A DNA stretch of 64,000 nt from Argopecten irradians (Eukaryota > Mollusca > Bivalvia > Pectinida > Pectinidae), in assembly GCF_041381155.1 (NCBI RefSeq), contig NC_091144.1, forward strand, positions 3,348,001 to 3,412,000, given 5' to 3'. Below, one piece after another: positions 38,024 through 49,053 of this stretch. The first letter of the stretch is position 1. Each line of letters starts with the position of its first letter. A model generated the notes under the pieces. That model did not search any database and was not told the DNA's origin. It saw only the letters and a list, made by a program, of their open reading frames with translations. A program made the translations under genes and the position numbers.

Positions 38024-38830
38024 ATATTTCATCGAGTGAGGTGGAAACTTTAATATTTTTCTCGTGTGTCAAAGTTTCCACCTCACTCGATGAAATATCA
38101 CTGGTATTCTGCAAGAAACAATGAATATTTTTACAGAAGACCATCACTAATAGTTCCGCCAAAGGTTACTTCGCTATTGTATTTTACAGAGTTATTTGCC
38201 CTTGCGATTGTTACGTCATATTTTTGTGAGCATAACGTCATATTTCTACATTTAAGAATTAAACGTTTTTCAGTTGGCATTAATAGCCAATATGAATGCC
38301 AACTGGACAGATGCAAATTCCATGAAGCGCTAGTTTGATTTGCCTCTTTTTCAGTTTGCATTCATATTGGCTATGAATGCCAATTGAAAAATATTCATTG
38401 CTTATGTTTGCATTTGGCTACATTTTTATGTTGAAATACCTACGGATTTTTTTACCTATAATGAATTAATCATTCGTTATCGTCAAGGATGGCACAGTCA
38501 TTTGAACAGCCGTTTTCCGTGACACGTGGCACGACAATTGTGACGGTACAATGATAATGACGTCATGATAAGCGATTGAAATTCATAGTCTATATGACTG
38601 CCAACTGCGCTTGGTAAGGTTACATAGTGGGACTGCAGTGAAAATGTAAGATATGACGTCATTTTAGAGCAAAAATCAATGACTTAACCATCTAATGCTG
38701 TATTCCGATTGGTCAAAAGCGAGTGAAAATATGAAAGTTGATATTTATACTGGAGTGAAGTATATCGCTTTTATGTTCACCATAAAACCTATATTTCACT
38801 GCGAAAAGGAAATAAAATAGAATATTCAAG
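38024..38830. mobile_element. Nonautonomous element with nested hairpins
   Basis: The left end is an inverted repeat (arms 38024-38051 and 38071-38098, around CATCGAGTGAGGTGGAAACT). A second inverted repeat lies around 38270-38395 (TTGGCAT...ATGCCAA arms). The part from about 38240 to 38680 matches the element at 47593-47991 in opposite orientation, and the right end matches fragments in both duplication units. There is no coding capacity. Exact ends are uncertain; it may be a composite of two elements. Confidence 0.6.
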
Positions 38831-41302
38831 TCTTATAAACGGTTACTTGTAATGAACACCATGTTGTATGACTGGCGTTATCGCCAGATCAAAATGTCGA
38901 TAGTCGTCAATTGGAACTTAATCATTCAAACAATGGATAAAAGATACAATATGTAATAACCGTCATTATAAGAAGTTGCCATCCAAAAGTATTTTTTATT
39001 TATTTTTAATTATTGGAAGTAAACATCAACTAAGAACAATTTCGACAGAAAATTAAAAACCGAAATATTCGGATCATCAACACACTTATGAGTTATTGTA
39101 AATAATACAATGTGTAAGATTTGTATACAAGATTAAATTTTAGATAGTGAACACAGTCCAGTGTCCGAATTTATAGATAATCATTAGCACATAAAACATA
39201 GCATTTACTACTTTAGAAAGCGAATAAACATGGAAAATATTGCAGATTTCAATACAAAATGATACTGTTTTGCTTTAGTCTCTGTAAATTTATTGAAAGC
39301 TATTTTAGAATGGAACTGATTTTATTCGTATTAGAAATTGGAGGTCCAGGACAAAACACTGGCCTACTGCCATTCGTTTCCCGGATGTTGTCTGAACCTG
39401 TGACTTGTAGGTAAGGTTAACTTAACCATCAAACCACTACAGAAAACCCGTAATATCGATTCGGACAAAACATCAGCTAAACAAAGGAGAAAAAGTAAAT
39501 ACAATAGATTTGTAGGAAGGCATCTGAAAAACGTCTTTGGCTGCGATTCATATAACAGGTTCCGTGTTAAATTTGGCAGGTATAAGACATGGCCAGTTTT
39601 TCAATGCTGTACTCAGAACATTTACCGATGTCTAGAAGTCTGTGAAAACAGGAGACGTACAAGATCATTGAATCGCTAGAGACGTGCTTCTCGTCCATCA
39701 AAGGAGGCCATTTCTGCACCGAATATCACTAACGCGGTAACATGACAGAAGCAAATTACTAACGGGGAGAAAACATCGCACTGTTTCGACACGTGAGTTG
39801 GAGGATAACTTACGAGCCGGATAAATTGCAACAGTCAGTACAGAGTATTAGTTGAAACGGGGAAAATATTATTCCCCCAAGTTGCAAAATAATTCGCCAC
39901 TTTTTATGTAGAAATATCACTAAAACGCCACGAGGATAAAACGAATGGGATAATGTGTGTCAGTAAAACTCGAGCCTCGCAGAGGAGCTAGTAGGCAGTC
40001 CGAAATACGAGAGTGCGATGTGTCCCTGGTGCTCGGCTTCATTTGATTAAGGTGACATTATGGCGGGATGGACTAGGAGGCATGGTGTCATACATCGTGT
40101 TAAAATGGCCACACTTCTCAATTTGGTATCGGTATCACTAAAATGTTTGTTCCCTGTAGGAAGACAATAGTGAACGAGAATTGTAGGTTGAATTTATGAT
40201 TCGAATTGTAATGGTCCAACCCGGCGACAGCAAATTATCCGGAGTGTGGGTACTTCGTGAAATTGATCATGGATTCGGTCTATAGGTCTTGAGTTCACAT
40301 CAACATAAAAGGACATTCTGAACGGCCTGTAAGAGGTAAACAGATGGTCTGCATTTTAGCCTCTTCTTTGATTGTCTCGTCCTTCGTGACACAGGAGAGG
40401 AAGGTGTGAAGTACAGGGGTCTAATCGCTGCTAATGACTTGGAATGAAGAACTGTAATGGCAATCCGATATCTTGTCAGCTTCTCCCAAAAATGGGGCAC
40501 CGACAGGGTAATTGTATTTAACGCAAACAGTCATGTGTTCAGCTTTCTTCATATTGAAATTAAAATTGTATTTGTTGAATAGAAATTGTTGTTGTATCAA
40601 CATGACATAGTTCATATAATATCTAAAAATGTAAATAACACAGTACGATTTAAAACAAGAAATGTCCTATATTATCATCAGATAAGGAAAATTACATTAT
40701 AGTGCCCCTTTCGTGTTCCTCCTGTTCGGCGAACCACCCGGATGATATGAACCCCACCTCCTGTCGCGCGATAGCTTTGTAACCGGTATTTTATGAAATA
40801 CTAACAAGCGTGGCCCATTTGCCATGTGTTATAATTAAATATCAATGTTTCTGGTTACGAATAAAACCGTTAGTCTCCGAGAGGACATATTTCTTACGAT
40901 TGTTTACTGTTAAAAGCAGCATACAGGAATGACATTTAATAACCAAAGTGGCGTTTAGTTAATTACAAATAATAAAATAATTACAAAGTAGATTGTGTTC
41001 AAAAGTTTTATTATTAATTCCTAATTGGAAATTAATACTATACAGTACCAAATACGTTGTAAGATAAATATACAAACGAAATAATCATTCAAATAATAAA
41101 TATACCATACAACGCTTACGTCCTATTTTGATTAACTGCTAGTGCTATGAATTAAGAAGCCAGGTATCACTTTTATGATACATCCTAAATATGAGACATT
41201 CATATCCCCAAACAGTTTGATGAAAGTTAACATATATAGAGTTTTTATTCGTTTTTCTTTATGAAACATTACATACACAACACAATTCATTGCGTTTTTA
41301 TA
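38831..41302. other. Intergenic DNA with possible transposase relic
   Basis: Mostly featureless AT-rich sequence. The part from 39600 to about 39960 has broken frames that faintly resemble a Tc1-type transposase and is listed separately. No intact gene is seen. Confidence 0.4.
39600..39960 (+). pseudogene. Possible Tc1/mariner-like transposase relic
   Basis: Short stretches in shifting plus-strand frames read like the N-terminal DNA-binding region of Tc1-like transposases: an Arg-rich RRASRPSKEA piece, then HRTVSTRELEDNLRAG, stop codons, and LKRGKYYSPKLQ. In-frame stops and frame changes separate them. The catalytic DDE region is not recognisable. This is a weak call made by eye. Confidence 0.25.
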
Positions 41303-41491
41303 TATTCTGTATTTGCATATTACCGAGTTATCTACCCTTATGGGAAGGTATCAATTGTGACGTCATGAGTTTGCGAGCATAACGTCATACTTTTCGGAGA
41401 GAGCGACGTGAATTGCGCTCAGAAAATAATGACGTCACAATGGATACCTACCCGCAAGGGAGCGAAATCTGTAACGTGCAAAGACGGAATA
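41303..41491. mobile_element. MITE, copy 1, TIRs of about 62 bp and TA flanks
   Basis: The outer arms (41305-41366 and 41429-41489) are imperfect inverted repeats beginning TTCTGTATTTGCATATTAC and ending GTAACGTGCAAAGACGGAA. TA flanks both ends, as expected for a Tc1/mariner-type target duplication. Each arm contains a TGACGTCA palindrome. The centre is too short to code. A second copy lies at 48866-49053. Confidence 0.8.
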
Positions 41492-44400
41492 AAGCACGCG
41501 AGAAAAGCAAAAGTTATACAATACATTTGATGTGTCCGCACTAATGCAATCAACAACCTGTATGTGTTAGTATATACTTAAAATAATTTACATAAACTTC
41601 TTAGGATAGGATATACCATATAAGGACATTTCACTGTGTAAACATACTGAAAAATACAAAATTCATGATATGCCGGACAAAAACCACACACGATAATTCA
41701 CGGATGTCTGTTAGTGTGATAGTACATTATGTAAGACCTCCATAGAGTATCGAGGATGGACAAAATAAACCCACCCAGGACATTATAAACATAGAGCGGA
41801 ATATAAGCTCATTGGAAACAGATATAGAAAAAGACATTACTAGAATAATAAGGGTGTAAAATTGTATAATTTGGAACTCCATTTACTGGGCGATAGTGCG
41901 ATATCCGTAACGATCATTTTCTAATTAGATGGATATAATTTTAACACTGACATGAGTTCCGCAGATGGCATTAGCACACCATGGTTATACGGGTGGTGTT
42001 CCAGAGGCTGTGCTAACGACATAATGCTTTTGTTTATGTGTTAACAGGCCTAACTACTGCTCACAAAAATGCAGGTTGATGGTCATCAAGGCAAAGCGTC
42101 ATCGTCTCGTCGGCAAATATCTCAACACGCTGTAAGTTAGTGTTGCGCGTCAATATCATTATCAAAAAACGTCGCGCTTTAGAAATATTTGGTTCTCTTT
42201 AATAAATTAAAGTCTATCTTCTATTTTTAAATTCTGGATTTGGATTTTCATTGATTATAAATATAGATAATCTATCCTGCTGGTGAAGGTGGTCGGTTAG
42301 TCTTAACGTCCTAGTAACGGCCAAACTCCATTAGGATTCTTAAACTTAAAATTCTCTAAAGGAAACCATTAACGAAGTCAGTAAAGCCCATTCGATTTCC
42401 TACCTTCTGTTAAGGTTTTTTCTTTGAAAACTCTACACGTAATGAATTTCTGAAAGTTACGGTGATAAACTTGGGCCCAGGTGTAGGGTCATTTATGGGT
42501 AGATTGACTTGTATGTACGGCACCAAGAGCAAACAAGAAGAAAACAATAATATTAATAAACTACATATGCATTTTAACATAACTCACCATCCAACATGAT
42601 TTTCTGGAAAAAAAGGGATAGATTTTGTATGTGTTTCACCGTTACATAACCTTAGTACTGTAAGACAAAATACGCCACAATACATATGCTACAAGACATC
42701 AGTACAATAACACGAATTACGCGGGCTCACACAGTTAGCAAACAAAATTTCTTTCATACCATGAAGTTAGAAAATAGTTACATAAATGCTAAAATATATT
42801 CTACTAATAGTTGTAGGGTTTTTAAAATGTAAGTAACTGGTCATTTCTTGGTGGCTTTTTATCTTTGGATTAAATCCTTTATCAACTATCTATTATTAAA
42901 ATAAAACTTGCTAATCGGTAAATATTTCTCTTTTCTTTCATTGCAATCAAACTTCAGAAATAAATCATAGTAATACAGAAATCCCACAATGTATTATTAT
43001 CAGCAAATCTCGGAAAGTCAATAAACCTAATTGTATTACACTATGAGTAACAATGTAGAGCGAACTGTAAATTAGATAAAGGTAAACGATTAGGCTGGCT
43101 AACCATAACCCATCAATACGTTATCTAAGTGGTCACTATTTCACCCAATGATAGAGTGATGGCCTGTCCGAACACTTGACCGCTGTCCAGTTAATGTAAT
43201 TGTCCGGACGCACGTTCCATCATCAACACACATCTCATTTACCTTTACATTATCACATGCTACTTTGTAGGCAAAGACTGATGCATTCTGGGACTAACAA
43301 GACAGGGTCAAGCGTCTAATTAACGCTGATGGATATTGTAATATCTGGAGTCGGACAGGTTCAGCAGCCGTACTTCATTAACAAGTTGGGTGTGAGGAGC
43401 GCATGGGCTGATTTACACTGGACCACGTGGTCAGTCGAGGCGGGTTAAGGCTGCCTTGACACCTTTTCACTCTGAGTGTCTGTTATAATAAACTATCTCC
43501 TAGACGATCTAACTGTTCATTAGAAACGATATACATCATTCGGTAAGTTTAATGTTACTTTGAAGACCTGTATTTTACTGCTAATAACAGTATATATAGT
43601 TCCTCAAGGACAAGTAAAAAACAGGTTTAGGGCTCAACACATCTGTAAATATTACACACTAACATCGGAATGTTTCTTTTGGGTAATCATCTATACACAC
43701 AAGACCTATTAACCTATTACCAACGCTTGGGGTTAGGGTGAAGATAAATACTAATTTTAACAATGTCTCATCAACAGAAATAGTTCCACTGTACTCTTTT
43801 TATTTTTTCAAAAGATAATATTATAATCATCTGTCATTTATCATCATGACCACCGGATTATATAAATAATATAAACAAGTACATCAATAGTTAACTAAGA
43901 TGTATTGGGAAGGCTTTCTACGAAATAAAAGTTATTTTCACACAAATTAAAGGTTTAGTACTCTAAAGGAATACCTAATGAAATAGGATGAAACAAATCA
44001 GATAATGTATGGTGTAGTCTAGGTACGGTTTAGGACATACTTGATTTGTTAAAATGTCAAAACCAGACCAAAATTTACTTTTTTTCTTTATCCCCAATAG
44101 TTAAACAGGTTTGAGTTATATGATGTATTTCTTATTTCTCCTATTTCAATTATCAATAATAAAATAATGTTAGATTCAGAAAGAACTATTTTACCCACCA
44201 AAATACATATGTATTCAGGTAGAACCTTGTGTCAAAACATACTTACATTTTTTTATATTTCCAGTGTGAGTAAAACTGGGGATACTGCTATTTTGGTCCG
44301 TTCCCTTGCTTCTCGGTGATAAGCCTATTTTACAGGAAGAGCAATTAAAAATGTCAGTAGATACAAAATTATGTCACCATTGTTTATGTTCGCAAAAATT

Positions 44401-45772
44401 CAACATTTCATATGAACATAAGATATGAATGTATAGATATCAATTGCTAAAACAACAAAATAACATGTAAGTGATGTAGAAAGATTATTTGTTTTTATAT
44501 TTGTGTGTTTTTACCAATGCATTATATATGAACGAGACTAGATAACGGACATTAAATAATCCATAAAAGATAACTGATTTGATTTGCACTCAGTTGAACC
44601 GTACTCATCAGGCAGTTGACAACTAATCTGTGGTTCGCTTTAATTTGGTAACTGCGGAGTCGGTCAGTGGTAAACTAGGAAGATTTACATCGATTTTAGA
44701 AGCATGAATATTTGTTATTTCTGTTCAGTTTATACACATGATCTTGAATTCTCGATGATTTAATTGTTCTACGACTGATAAAATCATATAAACCGCCTCC
44801 TAGTGAGATCTAAGTTCTGGTAGCAAATCAACTTTTATTACCGGGACCTGAGTTTGTGTGTAGGACGCTAACAATTAAACGATTATCATTTATTAGAACT
44901 GTGTGTAACGTGATCAATGGCTGGGCTCTTACAGAAATTTATTATAAGATAATGAAGCAATATGTCTTGTTTATCAGACAACATGGCGGAATTAAACCTA
45001 ATAACAAGGAATGAAGCCTCGTTGTGAGATCTGTATCTGAAGCTGGGAGCTCTTTTAGAACTGCACAGCTCGAACAAACACAATACGGTTCTAAGTGATT
45101 TATGAATTATTGAGTTGAGATAATATCTCGGTTTCTGATGACATGCGTTGTGGCAGCCGTAACAACTCACCACAGTTTCTGTCGAGGACAGCCCCACTCA
45201 ACGTGTGGGCAAACAGCAAATGTCCTAAAGGCTAATCTAGGTTCAATGATACCACCGTCTCATGTAAGTATACAGTCATTGAATAAAAGTTTATCATAAC
45301 CGTTATACTCCTTGTATGTATTTATTTTGATACAGTCACATTTAGATATTCGGCTCTCCCTACCTCCTTTACTACCATAAGCTACTAAGTCAGGCTGTGT
45401 GATAATGACGTTACACTTCAATTGTATTTTTTATAAACAACTAAATTTTGATAAATTTCAGAAGAATGAAAACAATTGAGAAAACTGCAATTGATTTATG
45501 AGTCTCGATATACTGTGGTATAGCTTCCTCTGTTGCATGATCGTAACAGGCAACTTAGTATTTTTGTATCGGATGGTTTTCCACCACATGAAGTAACTTT
45601 CCTTTCCCTTTATACCACTATTTTCCATCATCTCATTACGCGTTTTTCTTTCATAGGTAGCTAAATGATATTTCATTTAAATATATGTTGTCTACATCCC
45701 AAACCTACGTTGTTTACTTACTATTAACAGCTCGACCATGAAGTCTATAGCAAAACGCATTTTTGTTTGTTC
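41492..45772. other. Intergenic DNA, no gene seen
   Basis: About 4.3 kb of AT-rich sequence. Minus-strand ORFs at 44886-45197 and 45458-45676 have no recognised motif. No repeat structure was noticed. Confidence 0.45.
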
Positions 45773-46938
45773 CAAAGGACCTGTTTCACCTACCATTGAA
45801 TTTTGCCCACGAACCAATTTAACAAAACCCAGGTGCATTTTGTAGTATTATTTTGCCATCCCGAGTTGTGTACACCAGGGTTCCCCTTTAGGTCCAAATC
45901 TATATCAAATTAATGTTCAATTTCGAAAACCAATATCATGTTTTCAAAAGTATACATTTCCGCAAATTTTGACTGAACATATGTAACTTAAAAATTTGAA
46001 ATAATTTTTTTACAGGTTCTTAAAACCAAACGATGGCCAAATTTGGAGGTCTATTTTTAGCAATATCAAATTTTCACCAAAATGGTACACCCATTTCTAG
46101 TTCTTGTACACCAAAAAAACTTTTTAGTACATAATGTTAAAAAACTATATTCAAAATTTCAAAAAAATCCATGACCGGTAAAGACAAATTACTGTGGGGT
46201 AGTTTTTTTTTAAAGAAAAATCATATATCCTTGTATGCCTCATATAATAATATATTAAAGGGTGAAAACTATTATATTTCTATTAAAATGATATGTTTTC
46301 ATTAATGGAATGATTTTCTGATAATATTAGGCACTGAAATGTTTTTTCTAGCGCATTTCAGAAAAAAATATTTAATCTTAAATCCCAAAAGATAGGGTGC
46401 TTTTATAGAAGATTTGTAGCTGAACTGAGTTTTAACGGAAGTAGTTTACCTACTTCCGGTTCTTGTACACCAAAAATATAAAGTAACTCTTTAGAACATA
46501 ATGTAAGAACCTATGTTCAAAATTTCCAAAAAAAACCATGACCGGTAAAGTTGATGAATGGTTAATTACCGTAGGATAGTTTTTTCAAGAAAAATCATAT
46601 ATCCTTATATTGCTCATATAATAACAAATCAAAATTATTATATTTCTATTAAAATGATATGTTTTCATTAATAGAATGAAATGTCATTAATTAGTGAATT
46701 TAAGAAAAAAAAATGTTATCAAAAACCCAAAAAATAGGGTTCTTCTCTAGAAGATTTTAAGCCAAACGGAGGTTTAGCAGAAGTAGTTTACTTACTTTCG
46801 GTTCTTGTACACCAGAAAGCAGTTATAATGCTTTAGAACAGTTTAATTAACAGATAACCTTTGGTCAAAATTATAGAAAAAATCTGACATTGGTAAATGA
46901 TTCATGTAAGCATTACTAAGTTGAAGATGTAGACATCA

Positions 46939-47430
46939 TTGTCAAATGGTGACAATGAATTGGCCAAACGTGTTGCAGATAAACCAAATATGTCTCGAAG
47001 AGCAAAGAGCGAATGGCAGAAACTTGAAGATTCAGAAATTTCTTTTCCAAAGCTAAATTTTGATCACCTAGAAACTCTGGCTTGTGGAACCTATCAGCTG
47101 AAACTTGTACCAGGTAACATTACAGAACCCCAGACAAACAATGATGAATATGAGATATAGGTGTACCGAAATGCAAACAACATCATCTGAGGTCAAATTC
47201 ACTCTCGCCACAAGTCTCAAACTAAGTTTATTGTCTGGATCTAGTTTAATCATGATGCAATTGATGACCCTGTGACGACCTACTATTGCATATGTCCTGC
47301 TGATAAAAGGCCATCAGGAATGCGTGCCCATGTGACATTTATACTGTATTACCTGGGCTATTATACCCATCTGACAGATGCTAAAGCACTTCAGCCATCT
47401 GCTCGCCAATGGAGCAACTGCATATTGTGA
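46939..47430 (+). pseudogene. Broken transposon ORF with SWIM-like zinc motif
   Basis: One frame reads through 164 codons interrupted by three stops (47158-47160, 47188-47190 and 47251-47253). Before the first stop it encodes LACGTYQLKLVPGNI. After the stops it encodes QIHSRHKSQTKFIVWI, then YYCICPADKRPSGMRAHV and LYYLGYYTHLTDA. This matches my memory of proteins carried by animal DNA transposons with a CxC...CxH SWIM-type finger. Here the third Cys appears to be replaced by Arg (GMRAH). It sits between the long inverted repeats and is clearly dead. A catalytic domain is not visible. Confidence 0.55.
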
Positions 47431-47592
47431 TTTAGAATCATTGAAAACAAGCGTCAACATTTAAAATTCAGAAATGAATTTAACATACATTTGGTTCCAG
47501 AAAGAAAATACAACTTAATAGAACAACTTTGAGAAAGTTTTTTTGTGGTCATTATGATCTGTTAGGGTGAAATATTCTTATCATGTCACGAG

Positions 47593-47991
47593 AAGTATTT
47601 TATGCATTTTCACTGCAGTCCCACCATACCAAGCGCAGTTTGCATTCATATAGTCTATGAACTTCAGTGTTTATTATGATGTCATTATCATTGTGACGTC
47701 ACAATTGTCGTTCCGGCTGTTCAAATGTCTGTTCCATCCTTGACAATAACCAATGACTAATTCATTATAGATGCAAAATCCCTTGGGATTTCATCATAAA
47801 ATTGTAACCAAATGTAAATATAAGCATTGAACGTCTTTCAGTTGGCATTCACAGCCAATATGATACCAACTGGACAGAGATAAATTCAACATGAAGCGCT
47901 AGCGCGTTAATGGAATTTGCCTCTGTCCAGTTGACATTCATGTTGGCTATGAATGCCATCTGAAAGACGTTCAATGCTTAATAAAATACTT
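47593..47991 (-). mobile_element. Nested MITE inside the 3-kb element
   Basis: It is bounded by short inverted ends (AAGTATTTTAT at 47593 and ATAAAATACTT ending at 47991). Inside is a long imperfect hairpin (about 47840-47985) built on GTCTTTCAGTTGGCATTCA and its complement. It corresponds to about 38240-38680 in reverse orientation. It lies between the ORF relic and the right arm of the host element, so it inserted later. Confidence 0.7.
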
Positions 47992-48865
47992 TGCACCCAT
48001 TGTTTTGTCATTATGAGCAATATAAGGATATATGATTATTCTTAAAAAACGATCCCACGGTAATTAACCATTTAGTTGACAACTTTACCGGTCATGGATT
48101 TTTTGGAAGCTTTGAACATAGGTTTCTTACATAATGTTCAAAAGAGTTACTTTATATTTTTGGTGTACAAAAACCAGAAGTAGGTAAACTACTTCCGTTA
48201 AAACTCAGTTCAGCTACAAATCTTCTATAGAAGTACCCTACCTTTTGGGATATAAGATTAAATATTTTTTCTTAATGCGCTAAATAATAACATTTCAGTG
48301 CCTAATATTATCAGAAAATCATTCCTTTAATGAAAACATATCATTTTAATAGAAATATAATAGTTTTCACCCTTTAATATATTATTATATGAGGCATATA
48401 AGGATATATGATTTTTCTTGAAAACACTACCCCACAGTAATTTTTCTTTTATATGACAACTTTACTGGTGAAAATTTGATATTGCTAAAAATAGACCTCA
48501 AAATTTGGTCATTTTTTTGGTTTCAATAACCCGTAAAAAAATATTTCAATTTTTTAAGTTACATATGTTCAGTCAAAATTTGCGGAAATATATTCATTTG
48601 AGAACATGATATCGGTTTTCGAAATTGAACATTAATTTGATATAGTTTTGGACCTAACAGAAAACCCTGGTGTACACCTCGGGACGGGAACATAAAATCG
48701 TCCCTAGCATAGGCCCCTCAGGCCTTTTGAATTTTTTAAAGGTATCTTACAGGTTCTGTGTCATAGTACTACAAAATGCGCCTGGGATTTGTTAAATTGG
48801 TTCGTGGGCAATATTCAATGGTAGGTGTAACAGGTCCTTTGAAAGGATGTTGTCATTCAGGACGC

Positions 48866-49053
48866 TATTCCGCATTTGCATATTACAGAGTTATCTACCC
48901 TTACGGGTAGGTATTGGTTGCGTCGTCATTAGTTTGCGTGTATAACGTATTACTTTCGGAGAGAACGACGTGAGTTGCGCTCACAATATAATGACGTAAC
49001 AATTGATACCTTCCCGCAAGGAAGCTAACTCTGTAACGTGCAAAGACGGAATA
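48866..49053. mobile_element. MITE, copy 2, TA-flanked
   Basis: Same family as 41303-41491. It starts at TA-TTCCGCATTTGCATATTAC and ends GTAACGTGCAAAGACGGAA-TA, with inverted arms and internal dyads near TACCCTTACGGGTAGGTA. It sits only 24 bp beyond the right end of the 3-kb element. Confidence 0.8.

Larger units (their letters stand above)
45773..48841. mobile_element. 3.07-kb element with ~0.85-kb inverted repeats
   Basis: The left arm (45773 to about 46630) pairs with the right arm (about 48005-48841) in reverse complement along nearly its whole length. The ends share CAAAGGACCTGTT(T/A)CACC. The right arm lacks roughly 90 bp present in the left. Each arm contains subrepeats of about 350 bp around GTTCTTGTACACCA (46096, 46461 and 46803 on the left). 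The centre holds a broken ORF (46939-47430) and a nested MITE (47593-47991). Long inverted repeats with a SWIM-like motif recall Mutator-like or foldback DNA transposons, but no target duplication was found and the family is undecided. Confidence 0.75.

Noticed and set aside
44640..44680. tRNA-like GGTAACTGCGGAGTCGGTCA stretch
   Set aside because: No cloverleaf arms or B box could be built around it.
44886..45197. 103-codon minus-strand ORF
   Set aside because: No similarity recognised and no supporting exon structure.
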